DNA from: Clostridia bacterium
GTDB taxonomy: Bacteria > Bacillota > Clostridia > Oscillospirales > Acutalibacteraceae
Length of the DNA stretch: 53,673 bases
Direction of reading: 5' to 3'
Assembly (NCBI GenBank): GCA_017450005.1
Contig: JAFSYM010000133.1
Location: 1 to 53,673, forward strand
Below are positions 1 through 9,015 of the stretch, piece by piece. Both the position numbers and the translations under genes were made by a program. The notes below the pieces were generated by a model. The model was given only the letters and a program-made list of their open reading frames with translations, was not told where the DNA came from and did not search any database. Each line of letters opens with the position of its first letter. Position 1 is the first letter of the stretch.

Positions 1-25
1 GAGAACAACATATTTTTAGCGCTCA

Positions 26-26
<1 letters not shown>
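1..26 (-). CDS. Start of probable 2-oxoacid:ferredoxin oxidoreductase gamma subunit (partial)
   Basis: An ATG at 26-24 overlaps the TAA stop of the upstream beta-subunit gene by one base and opens a reading frame that runs off the window. Only the first eight residues, MSAKNMLF, are visible. An AGGAGG ribosome site lies just upstream, inside the end of the beta gene. In this enzyme family the gamma subunit commonly follows beta, and the few visible residues fit the start of a gamma subunit. The assignment rests mainly on position and translational coupling. Confidence 0.5.
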
Positions 27-780
<754 letters not shown>

Positions 781-784
<4 letters not shown>

Positions 785-1839
785 TCTTTTGCACCTCCGT
801 TTTCGATTGCAGTGAGAACCTGCTCGGGCGTGGGGATCATGCCGCCCACGCGGTAGCACAGCTCGACGGGCGCTTTGCCCGCGACAGCCAGACGCACGTC
901 CTCGATCATCTGACCCATGGACAGCTCCACAGAGATGAAACGCTTGACGTGATCGGCTGCTTTGCCGATGACCTCGGCCGGGAACGGCCAGAGTGTGATC
1001 GGACGGATGAGACCGACCTTGACGCCGTTTTTGCGCGCGGCAACGACAGCGTTTTTGGAAACTCTGGCGGCAATGCCGAACGCCACAATGCAGATTTCGG
1101 CGTCGTCCATCATGAAGGATTCGTACATCACTTCGTTCTGCTTGACGATGTCGTACTTCTGATAGCGCGCGTTGTTGAGCTGCTCCAGTTCCTCGGGAAC
1201 GAGGGAAAGGGAGTTGATGATGTTGTGCCGGCGCGCGAGCTTCGTGCCGGTGGTCGCCCAGGGCTTTTCGGGCGCGGGCGAAACGGCCAGATCGAGCGAA
1301 ACGGGCTCCATCATCTGACCCATTGTACCGTCGGCCAGCAGCATGACGGGCATGCGGTACTTGTCTGCCAGGTCAAAGCCCTTGACGGTCATGTCGGCCA
1401 TTTCCTGCACGGACGCGGGCGCGAGGACGATCAGGTGATAGTCGCCGTGGCCGCCGCCGCGTGTGGACTGGAAGTAGTCGGACTGGGAAGGCTGGATGCC
1501 GCCCAGACCGGGGCCGCCGCGCTGTACGTTGACGATCAGACCGGGCAGGTCGGAACCGGCCATATAGGAGATGCCCTCGCCCTTGAGCGAGATGCCGGGA
1601 CTCGAGGAGGAAGTCATGGCGCGAACGCCTGCGGAAGCAGCGCCGTAGACCATGTTGATCGCGGCGATTTCGCTTTCCGCCTGCAGGAAGGTACCGCCGA
1701 TTTTGGGCATTCTCTTGGCCATGTAGGCGGCGATTTCCGTCTGCGGGGTGATGGGATAACCGAAGTAGTGGCGGCAGCCGGCGAGGATCGCGGCTTCCGC
1801 GATGGCTTCGTTACCTTTCATCAATACTTTGTCAGCCAT
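781..1839 (-). CDS. vorB: 2-oxoacid:ferredoxin oxidoreductase, alpha subunit (VorB-like)
   Basis: This is a 352-residue alpha subunit carrying the pyrimidine-binding domain of a 2-oxoacid:ferredoxin oxidoreductase. It shows GNEAIAEAAILAGCRHYFGYPITPQTEI near the N-terminus, an AESEIAAINMVYGAASAG segment, SSSSPGISLKGEG, and a conserved C-terminal domain (IAARVSKNAVV...GLIRPITLWPFP). These fit the short clostridial 3-methyl-2-oxobutanoate-type subunits. The ATG at 1839 is preferred because AAAGGTG lies 12 bases upstream. A GTG at 1854 is possible but leaves no room for a ribosome site. It overlaps the beta gene by four bases and follows the ferredoxin gene closely. Confidence 0.9.
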
Positions 1840-1850
1840 ACTTGTTTCAC

Positions 1851-2057
1851 TCACCTTTCAACTGTAATGACACAATCGGGGCACATCGTCGCACAGAATG
1901 CGCAGCCGATGCACTTGTCGGGATATGCTGCCTCGACGGGGTGGTGTCCTTTGCCGTTGAGCTTATCCTTGTTCAGCTCGAGCACACCCTTCGGGCACGC
2001 GTTGATACAGAGTCCGCAGCCTTTGCAGATCTCGGTTTTGAACGTCAGTTTTGCCAT
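1851..2057 (-). CDS. 2x[4Fe-4S] ferredoxin subunit of the 2-oxoacid oxidoreductase
   Basis: This 68-residue protein has two bacterial ferredoxin motifs, [12 protein letters not shown] and [12 protein letters not shown], each able to ligate one [4Fe-4S] cluster. It is the delta-type subunit that carries electrons between the TPP site and external ferredoxin. The start MAKLTF at 2057 is chosen because AAGGAG sits seven bases upstream; another ATG at 2063 is too close to that site. It ends just before the alpha subunit start and follows the P-loop ATPase gene by 13 bases, so it is translated from the same mRNA. Confidence 0.92.
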   Translation of the reverse strand: MAKLTFKTEICKGCGLCINACPKGVLELNKDKLNGKGHHPVEAAYPDKCIGCAFCATMCPDCVITVER

Positions 2058-2070
2058 AACCATTCTCCTT

Positions 2071-2733
2071 TTATCGAATTTTGGCTTGAAGATCAAGCCC
2101 GATCAGGTTGGGTAATTTGCCTTCCAGCGCGGGAAGCAGGGGACGGTGCACACTTGTAAAGACAAGCGGCAGACCGCTCATGCGGCACAAAGCTTCAGTG
2201 CGTTCGACCGTGCGCAGCACCGTATCCGGCGTCGTCTCGTCGCCGAGGTTTGAGTTGTTTACGATACCTGTGAAGGGCAGGTGACCGGCCAGCTCGATCT
2301 CGCGCAGCACTTCCAGCGCGTCCTGCGGCGTCTGCGTGAGCGGACGGTAGAAGTTGACGACGAAGAGCATGTCATAGTTGTTTTCCTCAAGGATCGCCGG
2401 CGCGAGCCGTCCGAGCGCGAGTGCGCCGCGGTCGTCGCCGCCGATGTCGAGCACGCATGTCAGATTCCGGTCGTCCGTCACGGCGTAGAGCGTCTGCGGC
2501 AGGGCGGGGATGTCGACGTTGGAATTGGCGTACTCCGAGCAGATGAAGCGGATGCCGGCCTGCTCGAGTGAATACTGGCTGTCCTTGGTGCGGAAGTACG
2601 GATTGACGATGTCCAGATCGGCAATCGCCACACGCTCGTGCGTCTGCCGCAGCGACAGCGCGAGATTGACGGCGATGTTGGTTTTTCCGCTGCCGTAGTG
2701 ACCGGCCAGCAGGGTGATGCGTTTAAAATCCAT
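2071..2733 (-). CDS. P-loop ATPase of the CobQ/ParA-MinD type
   Basis: This is a 220-residue P-loop NTPase. A Walker A motif, GHYGSGKTN, lies at residues 10-18 of the chosen start [11 protein letters not shown] (2733, with AGGTG upstream). [10 protein letters not shown] follows as the switch-like aspartate region, and [11 protein letters not shown] looks like a Walker B. This is the fold of ParA/MinD/cobyrinate-synthase ATPases. Its role is unknown. It sits directly in front of the oxidoreductase genes, so a part in enzyme maturation, cofactor loading or assembly is plausible but unproven. It has a separate strong promoter at 2820-2848 and a structured leader. Confidence 0.75.
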   Translation of the reverse strand: MDFKRITLLAGHYGSGKTNIAVNLALSLRQTHERVAIADLDIVNPYFRTKDSQYSLEQAGIRFICSEYANSNVDIPALPQTLYAVTDDRNLTCVLDIGGDDRGALALGRLAPAILEENNYDMLFVVNFYRPLTQTPQDALEVLREIELAGHLPFTGIVNNSNLGDETTPDTVLRTVERTEALCRMSGLPLVFTSVHRPLLPALEGKLPNLIGLDLQAKIR

Positions 2734-2741
2734 GATACACC

Positions 2742-2804
2742 TGCATTCGTGAAAATGCACCCGTCCGCAAGCGACAAGCCCGCCGGACGGATGCAGCAGC
2801 ATCC
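2742..2804 (-). promoter_or_regulatory. Structured leader with three hairpins before the P-loop ATPase gene
   Basis: The roughly 80-base leader between the promoter at 2820-2848 and the ATG at 2733 holds three inverted repeats. In transcript order these are GGATGC/GCATCC with a four-base loop (2804-2789), CCGTCCG/CGGACGG (2790-2761) and TGCATT/AATGCA next to the ribosome site (2759-2742). The first two share two bases, so they may compete. None is followed by a T-run, so they are not classic terminators. Function is unknown. Confidence 0.5.
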
Positions 2805-2819
2805 AATTTACCACAGACC

Positions 2820-2848
2820 ATTATAGCACAAGGCGCGGTGGATGTCAA
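2820..2848 (-). promoter_or_regulatory. Sigma-A promoter for the ATPase-ferredoxin-oxidoreductase genes
   Basis: On the minus strand TTGACA (2848-2843) and TATAAT (2825-2820) are separated by exactly 17 bases. Both boxes are perfect consensus. It lies downstream of the acyl-CoA synthetase stop codon, so the oxidoreductase genes can be transcribed independently of the T-box leader. Confidence 0.8.
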
Positions 2849-2882
2849 ATACTAATATATTAAGTAGAAAGCGATCCGGCGG

Positions 2883-5150
2883 TTACAGCTTGTTGCGCTG
2901 GATCTTTCCGCCGGTGGATTTCGGCAGGGAATCGCGGAACACGACGATACGCGGGTACTTGTAGGGCGCGGTGTGCTCCTTGACGTAGGTCTGGATCTCT
3001 TTCTTGAGTTCGTCCGTGCCTTCCACACCGGGCACGAGCACGACGCTGGCCTTGACGACCTGACCGCGAACCTCGTCCGGCGCGGCGGAAACGCCGCATT
3101 CGAGCACATACGGCAGCTCCATGATGACGCTCTCGATCTCGAACGGCCCGATGCGGTAGCCGGAGGATTTGATCACGTCGTCCACGCGGCTGACGTACCA
3201 GTAGAAGCCGTCCTCGTCTTTCCAAGCCACGTCGCCGGTGTGGTAGTAGCCGTCGTGCCAGACTTCAGCGGTCTTTTCGGGGTCTTTATAATAGCCCTTG
3301 AACAGGCCGCAGGGCACGTAGTCGGACGTCTTGACGACAATTTCGCCCGTCTGACCGACCGGTACTTCCTTGCCGTCGGAATCCATCAGCATGATGTCAT
3401 ACAGAGGAGACGCCTTGCCCATGGAACCGATCTTGTGCGGTGCGCCCATGAGGTTGCCGATGACCATGGTCGTTTCGGTCTGGCCGAAGCCCTCCATGAT
3501 GTGCAGGCCAGTCGCTTTCTCAAACTGGCGGTAGACTTCGGGGTTGAGCGCCTCGCCGGCTGTCGTCATGTGCCGCACGGAGGAGAAGTCGTACTTGGAG
3601 ATGTCCTGCTTGATCATCATGCGCAGCATGGTGGGCGGCGCGCAGAAAGAAGTGATCCGGTGCTTTGCGAACATCGGCAGAATCTGCTCGGCATGGAAAC
3701 GGTCAAAGTCGTAAACGAACACCGCGCATTCGCACAACCACTGGCCGTACAGCTTGCCCCAGAGCGCTTTGCCCCAGCCGGTGTCGGAAATGGTGAAGTG
3801 CAGACCGTCGCGTTCGGCGCCGTGCCAATACTTGGCGGTGATGTAGTGGCCGAGCGCGTACTTGTAGCTGTGCGCGGCAATCTTCGGATATCCGGTTGTG
3901 CCGGACGTGAAGAACATCAGCGCCGTATCGCTGCCGCACGGCGAGTCGCCGCGGCGGCGGAAGTGCGTGCTGTACAGGGAGTATTCCTCGTCGAACGTGT
4001 GCCAGCCCTCGCGTGCGCCGTTGACGGCAATCTTGTGCACAAGACCGGGACAGGTCTGCGCCGCAAGATCCACCTGATTTGCGGTGTCGCCGTCGACCGT
4101 GCAGAGGATGGCGCTCACACCCGCGGACTGGAATCGGTACTCAAAATCGTGCGCCTGCAGCTGGTTTGAGGCGGGGATGGCGACTGCGCCCAGCTTGTGC
4201 AGCGCGACCATGGCGAACCAGAACTGGTAATGACGCTTCAAAACAAGCATCACCTTGTCGCCGCGGCTGATGCCCAGCGCTTTGAAGTAGTTGGCACACT
4301 GGTTGGAAGCGCGCTTGATGTCGGAGAAGGTGAAGCGGCGCTCGACGCCGTCGTTGGAGATGTGCAGCATGGCGAGCTTTTCGGGTGTGCGCTGCGCAAT
4401 CGCGTCCACGACGTCGAAACCGAAGTTGAAGCTCTCCTCGTTTTTGAACGAGATTTTCTGCAGAACGCCTTTTTCGTCCTCCACTGTGTCGATGAAGTTG
4501 TCGGCCACGGTGTGCGCGTCGGCTTCCGGCGTCTGCAGCAGCGCCTCGCGCACAACCGGTTCGCTCTCTTTTTCACCCGGCAGCACGACCGCCAGGAACA
4601 GGCAGTCCGCGCCGTCGACGGCGATCATGCCGTGAGGCGTCGAGCTGTTGTAGTAAATGCTGTCGCCCTCGGAAAGGACTTCGACGTGTTCGCCGATCTG
4701 CACCTTGAGACGGCCGGACAGTATGAAATCGAACTCCTGACCGGAATGCGTCGTCTGATGGATCGGTTTGTCCTGCAGCGCGGGATCGTACGAATAGCGC
4801 ACATAGTACGGCTCGGACAGCTTTTTGCGGAACATGGGCGCGAGATTCTGAATTTCAATCCCGTTCTCCCTGGCTGTCGCGTGTCCCTCACCCTTGCGCG
4901 TGACGGTGTAGGACGACAGATGCGCGCTCTGTCCTTCCAGCAGATCCGTCATGCCCACGCCGAACACCTGCGCGCACTTGTGGATAAACGTAAAGGGAAA
5001 GTCGAGCTGACCGGCCTCATACGCCAGATACTGCTCGAGCGAAACTTCGGTTTTCGCGGCCATTTCAGCCTCGGTAATGTTTTCAATCACCCGCATCTCA
5101 CGAATGCGCTGCGCCACCTCCAGTAATTTTTCGGAATCCACAGTTGACAT
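2883..5150 (-). CDS. Fused HTH-XRE / cupin / acyl-CoA synthetase
   Basis: This 755-residue protein joins a regulator-like N-terminus to an enzyme. Residues about 8-73 form an XRE-type helix-turn-helix. Residues about 115-185 form a cupin barrel (HSGQEFDFILSGRLKV, then STPHGMIAV). Residues about 250-755 are an AMP-forming ligase with the P-loop FFTSGTTGYPK, the EGFGQTETT motif, YHTGDVAW and the C-terminal lysine motif STGGKIQRNKL. The SGYRIGPFEIES segment resembles medium-chain and branched acyl-CoA synthetases (ACSM type). It should activate a short carboxylic acid to its CoA ester; the HTH-cupin part may sense ligand or bind DNA. AAGGAGG precedes the start, and a T-box leader controls it. 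Confidence 0.85.
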   Translation of the reverse strand: MSTVDSEKLLEVAQRIREMRVIENITEAEMAAKTEVSLEQYLAYEAGQLDFPFTFIHKCAQVFGVGMTDLLEGQSAHLSSYTVTRKGEGHATARENGIEIQNLAPMFRKKLSEPYYVRYSYDPALQDKPIHQTTHSGQEFDFILSGRLKVQIGEHVEVLSEGDSIYYNSSTPHGMIAVDGADCLFLAVVLPGEKESEPVVREALLQTPEADAHTVADNFIDTVEDEKGVLQKISFKNEESFNFGFDVVDAIAQRTPEKLAMLHISNDGVERRFTFSDIKRASNQCANYFKALGISRGDKVMLVLKRHYQFWFAMVALHKLGAVAIPASNQLQAHDFEYRFQSAGVSAILCTVDGDTANQVDLAAQTCPGLVHKIAVNGAREGWHTFDEEYSLYSTHFRRRGDSPCGSDTALMFFTSGTTGYPKIAAHSYKYALGHYITAKYWHGAERDGLHFTISDTGWGKALWGKLYGQWLCECAVFVYDFDRFHAEQILPMFAKHRITSFCAPPTMLRMMIKQDISKYDFSSVRHMTTAGEALNPEVYRQFEKATGLHIMEGFGQTETTMVIGNLMGAPHKIGSMGKASPLYDIMLMDSDGKEVPVGQTGEIVVKTSDYVPCGLFKGYYKDPEKTAEVWHDGYYHTGDVAWKDEDGFYWYVSRVDDVIKSSGYRIGPFEIESVIMELPYVLECGVSAAPDEVRGQVVKASVVLVPGVEGTDELKKEIQTYVKEHTAPYKYPRIVVFRDSLPKSTGGKIQRNKL

Positions 5151-5180
5151 TAAAATGACCTCCTTTTTGAAAATGATAAT

Positions 5181-5450
5181 AAAAAAACATCCGTCTCAAT
5201 CTGCATTGAGACGAATGTAAGTTACATCCGCGGTACCACTCAATTTGCGCCCGGAGGCGCCGCTCCTCGAGGTCTGACAACCTCTATGCCTTAACGCAGC
5301 AGTCACGGGAGGCGCCTACCTGCAAAACGCTATCGGACCTCCGGCTCAGAAGTGATGTGTCCTGGGAACGCAGATACCGGTTTGCACCATCCACCGGCTC
5401 TCTGTAATCCGACGAACCCGACAGTCTTCGTCACAGCCTTTGTAAATTTT
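5181..5450 (-). promoter_or_regulatory. T-box riboswitch leader, probably tRNA-Ile responsive
   Basis: Reading the minus strand, the leader has the stem I marks GACGAAGA, AGAGAGCC, and GGTGGATGGTGCAAACC. A specifier region ends in ATC-ACTTCTGAG. The T-box element AGTGGTACCGCGG (5240-5228) is followed by a terminator stem CGTCTCAAT/ATTGAGACG (5213-5192) and a run of seven T. The antiterminator TGGT would pair with an ACCA tRNA end. By analogy with known leaders the codon just before ACTTCTGAG is the specifier; ATC (5356-5354) would mean isoleucine. T-box identity is secure; the amino acid is a prediction. Uncharged tRNA should permit transcription of the acyl-CoA synthetase gene. Confidence 0.9.
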
Positions 5451-5454
5451 CTTG

Positions 5455-5483
5455 ATTGTAGCACTTGCCAAATCGTTTGTCAA
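5455..5483 (-). promoter_or_regulatory. Promoter of the T-box transcript
   Basis: TTGACA (5483-5478) and TACAAT (5460-5455) are spaced by 17 bases on the minus strand. Transcription would start near 5447, just before the T-box stem I, so the whole leader is transcribed. Confidence 0.8.
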
Positions 5484-5497
5484 GCGTTTTTTAAAAA

Positions 5498-5731
5498 TTA
5501 TTTGCGCTGCGCGTCGATCAGCTCCAGCCAGTCGCCGACCGTGACGGCGGAAACGGCCTGCTCGTCGGTGATTTCGACGCCGAACGCATCCTCGACCTCG
5601 CCGGCGATCGAGGCGATCTGCAGCGAGTCCAGGCCCAGATCCAGGCGCATATTGGCGGATTCGGTGAAAACGTTCTCATCAACTTTCTTGAAACGCCGGA
5701 TGATTTCCAACAGCTCAGATTTTGGATTCAT
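5498..5731 (-). CDS. Acyl/peptidyl carrier protein
   Basis: This is a 77-residue carrier protein. The LGLDSLQIA motif at about residues 32-40 contains the serine that takes the 4'-phosphopantetheine arm. It is the normal size for a discrete ACP/PCP. Its start overlaps the 3' end of the upstream ligase by 17 bases and AAGGAACA serves as the ribosome site, so it is coupled to the ligase. It is unlikely to be the housekeeping fatty-acid ACP because it sits alone with a ligase and a condensation protein. It probably carries the adenylated acyl or aminoacyl group made by that ligase. No phosphopantetheinyl transferase is in the window. Confidence 0.88.
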   Translation of the reverse strand: MNPKSELLEIIRRFKKVDENVFTESANMRLDLGLDSLQIASIAGEVEDAFGVEITDEQAVSAVTVGDWLELIDAQRK

Positions 5732-7406
5732 ATTGTTCCTTCACTTTCTTTCGGATGATTTTCTTGGTGGATGTGCGCGCAAACGGCGCGAACGAAAACT
5801 GGATATCCTGCACCTGCTTGTAGCCGGGCAGTTCACGGTTGCGCCGCTCGATGGCTTCACGGATCATTTCGAGCGATTGCGCGTCCGCACCGTCGTGCAG
5901 CGTGACGGCCAGCACCAGAACGGCGCTTTCGTCATCAGCGCTGCCGCGCGTTGACTCGAATACAACCGCGTCGCGGATGGCCTCTACGCCGGACGTGAAG
6001 AAATACTCCAGTTCTTCCGGAAAGATGTTTTTACCGTTGGGCAGGATAATCAGGTTTTTCTTGCGGCCGGTGATGTACAGCTCGCCCGCGTTGCCCAGTC
6101 TGCCGTAATCGCCGGTGACGAACCAGCCGTCGGAGAAGGATTTGCGGTCGGCGTCCGGATCGTTGTAATAGCCGGGCGAGACGTTATCGCCGCGAACGTA
6201 GACCTCGCCCACGCCTTCCGCGTCCGGCGCATGGATGCGCACCTCAGTGAACGGAAACGGTTTACCGACGGAAGCGGGATATTTCCCGGCGTTCTGATTG
6301 AGTGTTACGATGGGCGACGTCTCCGTCAGTCCGTAGCCCAGCAGCAGCGGAAAGCCGAGCGCATCGAGAAACGACGCGGTCTCCGGCTTCAGCGGCGCGC
6401 CGCCGCAGGCAAGGTAGGGGAACCGGTAGCCGAACAGGGCACGTTCCTGCGCAAACAGCTCTGCGCGCCGGTCGATACCGCGCCGAAGCAAAGCGCGGCT
6501 TTCGTCTACACGGCAGCGCAAATCGTCGAGCCGCCCGTGTGTCTCGGCATCATGCAGAATCATACGGCGGATATTCTCCGCAAAAAGCGGCACAATCGCC
6601 ATGAACTCCGGCTGACATTCGCACACATTGCGGAAAAAGTTGCGCAGCCGGTCGTTGATATAGATCACACAGCCTGTGTATATGTGCGGCAGGATGCTGC
6701 TGCCGAGTTCGTACGCATGGTTGATCGGCAGCACGGACAGCAGGGAATAGACGGGATCGTTGGTGCGCACAACGCCCTCGACGTTGGCTGTGAGATTCTT
6801 ATGCGTGAGAACGACGCCTTTGTTGGCGCCTGTCGTGCCGGACGTAAAGATGATTGCCGCGGCGTCGTCCGGCAGCGGATGAAAGGCGTCGGCGTCCGGC
6901 AGTGCGCGTCCGTGTTCAATCCGGTCGGCAATGGTGTCATTGCCTGTATCGTGCGAGAAAACAACAAGCGGAAGTCCCGTCTGCTGCGCGGTTTTCAGAT
7001 ATGCCGCGCTGCACAGGATCAGAGCGCAGTCCGCCTTGCGGCAAAGCGCCGCGATTTCCGGCGCGGTCTGCTCCTTGTCCAGCGGTACGACGACATTGCC
7101 CGAGCACGCCACGGCAAAGAATGAAACGATCCAGTCATAGCTGTTTTCGCCCAGAATGGCGATGTGCGTCCCGCGCGGGAAATCATGCGCGAGCGCATTG
7201 CCGAGCGCGTGCGTGTCCGCATACAGGTCGCGTACAGTGTGGGAAACCCAGACTTTTTGACTCTTTTCGATAATACAGTCTCGGTCAGAAAACGCATCGC
7301 GGGTACGGCAGAGCATATCCCACAGGTCATATAACCGTCCGCGCGAGAAGAGCGAGCGGCATTTTTCGTCGGTTTGGCGGATGTACTCCGCAGATGGCTG
7401 TTGCAT
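5715..7406 (-). CDS. AMP-forming acyl/aminoacyl ligase for a carrier protein
   Basis: This 563-residue protein has the full adenylate-forming set: IIFTSGTTGANKGVV, the GYGLTETSP motif, FVTGDYGRLG, TGRKKNLII and a C-terminal STKKIIRKKV bearing the catalytic lysine. The ATG at 7406 is chosen because GGAG lies seven bases upstream within the end of the preceding gene. It overlaps the carrier gene, so the likely reaction is loading of an acid onto that carrier protein rather than CoA release. Fatty-acid, aryl-acid and amino-acid substrates are all possible. The closest general look is a long-chain acyl-CoA/acyl-ACP synthetase. Confidence 0.82.
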   Translation of the reverse strand: MQQPSAEYIRQTDEKCRSLFSRGRLYDLWDMLCRTRDAFSDRDCIIEKSQKVWVSHTVRDLYADTHALGNALAHDFPRGTHIAILGENSYDWIVSFFAVACSGNVVVPLDKEQTAPEIAALCRKADCALILCSAAYLKTAQQTGLPLVVFSHDTGNDTIADRIEHGRALPDADAFHPLPDDAAAIIFTSGTTGANKGVVLTHKNLTANVEGVVRTNDPVYSLLSVLPINHAYELGSSILPHIYTGCVIYINDRLRNFFRNVCECQPEFMAIVPLFAENIRRMILHDAETHGRLDDLRCRVDESRALLRRGIDRRAELFAQERALFGYRFPYLACGGAPLKPETASFLDALGFPLLLGYGLTETSPIVTLNQNAGKYPASVGKPFPFTEVRIHAPDAEGVGEVYVRGDNVSPGYYNDPDADRKSFSDGWFVTGDYGRLGNAGELYITGRKKNLIILPNGKNIFPEELEYFFTSGVEAIRDAVVFESTRGSADDESAVLVLAVTLHDGADAQSLEMIREAIERRNRELPGYKQVQDIQFSFAPFARTSTKKIIRKKVKEQYESKI

Positions 7407-7410
7407 TGGT

Positions 7411-8802
7411 TTACTCCAGTGCGTCATAAATTTCGCGCAGCGTCATGTCGGGATTCGCAATCCCCAGCCGCAGCGCCTGCAAGCACCCCTCGTGCAGCGC
7501 ATGAATTTGCCGCATTGAAATGGTGTTGGTGCGGTACAAGTAGTAGAACCGGATCTGTTCGCGGTTCGGAATCTTGAAGGTGAACGTGTACAGCGGCATG
7601 ATGTACCGGTCGAGCGCATAGCCGCGGTACTCGATTTCCTCGTCGAAATATGTGCCGAGCTGCTCCACGGGCAGCCAGGTGTACATCATCAGAGCGGGAC
7701 CCTGCGCACGGTTGAAGTGATACATTTTGCGTTCGAGCTCGAGCGCGTCGAGATAGGGGAAGCTGCTGTGGCGGTACAGGCGCATGCGCAGATTTGACGC
7801 GGCGCAGACCGTTTCCCGGAACGTTGCGTCCTGCGGCATCTTGGTGCGCATCTGGATCGGCTGGGTCAGGCACCCGCCCATATTCTTCGTCTCGTCCGTA
7901 ACGCGCCGGCCGCACAGCGCCATGAGCATGGTGTCCTCGGCGCGGCCGTTGATGCGTGCGGCATGCAGCTTGTAGCCTGTCTGCAGCAGCACCTCGGGCG
8001 AAACGCCGGTTGCCGCACAGTAGTCAAGGATCAGGCGCGTCGTCGCCTCGTCCGACTCGGTGCGGTAGGTCTGGGCACGGTCGCGGAACGGATCAAACGC
8101 GATCGGCACGCCCAGATCAGGATTATGAAACAGCTTGCGCTGCCGTTCAAGCATTTCCGGACCGTGCACGCCGGCATAGAAGGGCGCGCCGCCCATCGAG
8201 CGGTGGAACTCGGTCAGAAAAGCACGATCCTTTTCATACTTTGCGCTGCGCAGATATGCGTATTCGCTCTCCAGGTACGCCTCAAAAGAGGCCGGCGGCT
8301 GCGGCATCGGCGCTCCTTGCGCGAGCGCATCATAGACTGCCATCAGATCGCGGTAAAAAACAGAGGTGGCGACTGCATCCATAATCAGGTGCGACGCATT
8401 GAGATACACACCGCATTTGCCGTCCGCGTCGGTGAAGAAGGCGATACGGAACGTCTCGCCCCGGAAGATGCGCAGCGGGCGGGAGGCGTCGGCATTGAAG
8501 TGCGCTTCCTGTGCGGCAAGCGAGTCAAAGTGCAGCACGGGAACAGGCAGCAGGGCTTTTTCGGCAGGGAATGACTGAAAAATCCCCTGCCGTGTCTTGT
8601 ACAGCACGATGCGCAGACAATCGTTGCGGCGCACTTCCTGCTCAAACGCGCGCTGCAGCAGCGCAAAGTCCAGCTTCTTCGCGATGGCAAAGGAGGTCGG
8701 CACATTGATGACCTGCTTGTGCAGACTGTATTTGAGCATATAGACCATCGTCTTTTGCGACGGTATCAGTTCATAAAGCCGGCTGCCGTATTTGTCCGTC
8801 AT
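7411..8802 (-). CDS. Stand-alone condensation-domain protein
   Basis: This 463-residue protein resembles a single NRPS condensation domain or related acyltransferase (chloramphenicol-acetyltransferase-like fold). The catalytic HHxxxDG motif appears as SHLIMDA at residues 137-143. The second histidine (138) and the aspartate (142) are kept; the first histidine and the glycine are replaced. That fits an active but divergent C-domain that joins a carrier-bound acyl group to an amine or alcohol. GAGG is placed well before the ATG at 8802. It begins a three-gene unit with the ligase (four bases downstream) and the carrier protein. The product is not predictable. Confidence 0.72.
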   Translation of the reverse strand: MTDKYGSRLYELIPSQKTMVYMLKYSLHKQVINVPTSFAIAKKLDFALLQRAFEQEVRRNDCLRIVLYKTRQGIFQSFPAEKALLPVPVLHFDSLAAQEAHFNADASRPLRIFRGETFRIAFFTDADGKCGVYLNASHLIMDAVATSVFYRDLMAVYDALAQGAPMPQPPASFEAYLESEYAYLRSAKYEKDRAFLTEFHRSMGGAPFYAGVHGPEMLERQRKLFHNPDLGVPIAFDPFRDRAQTYRTESDEATTRLILDYCAATGVSPEVLLQTGYKLHAARINGRAEDTMLMALCGRRVTDETKNMGGCLTQPIQMRTKMPQDATFRETVCAASNLRMRLYRHSSFPYLDALELERKMYHFNRAQGPALMMYTWLPVEQLGTYFDEEIEYRGYALDRYIMPLYTFTFKIPNREQIRFYYLYRTNTISMRQIHALHEGCLQALRLGIANPDMTLREIYDALE

Positions 8803-8841
8803 ACAAAAACCTCATGTTGCAAATTTACATATTCTCAGTTT

Positions 8842-8870
8842 ATTATACATGCTTCAACAACAGAATGCAA
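8842..8870 (-). promoter_or_regulatory. Promoter of the condensation-ligase-carrier operon
   Basis: On the minus strand TTGCAT (8870-8865) and TATAAT (8847-8842) are 17 bases apart, about 40 bases before the start of the condensation protein. Confidence 0.7.
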
Positions 8871-8919
8871 GTTTTTTGCGGATTAACATATTAGAGCGGG
8901 AAAAGACGCGGGAAAGGGT

Positions 8920-8963
8920 AGAAAGAAACGGGACTTCCTCCCGCCGTTCCGGAAGGAAATCCC
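8920..8963 (-). terminator. Probable terminator after the secreted protein at 9016-9975
   Basis: On the minus strand GGGATTTCCT (8963-8954) pairs with AGGAAGTCCC (8939-8930) with one G-T pair, followed by GTTTCTTTCT. It lies about 50 bases after the stop of the upstream gene. The T-tract is interrupted, so efficiency is uncertain. Confidence 0.55.
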
Positions 8964-9015
8964 ATGCTCGTTTGTGTCTATACGCAGTGCGGCAGATGTG
9001 AAACCGCATCCGCGG

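Noticed and set aside
949-2115. A 388-codon plus-strand frame opposite the oxidoreductase alpha and ferredoxin genes
   Set aside because: It is antisense to conserved genes and has no domain or start signal.
5181-5450. The leader as a tandem riboswitch or a simple attenuator with a leader peptide
   Set aside because: The canonical T-box element and stem I motifs are present once, and no short peptide with repeated codons was found.
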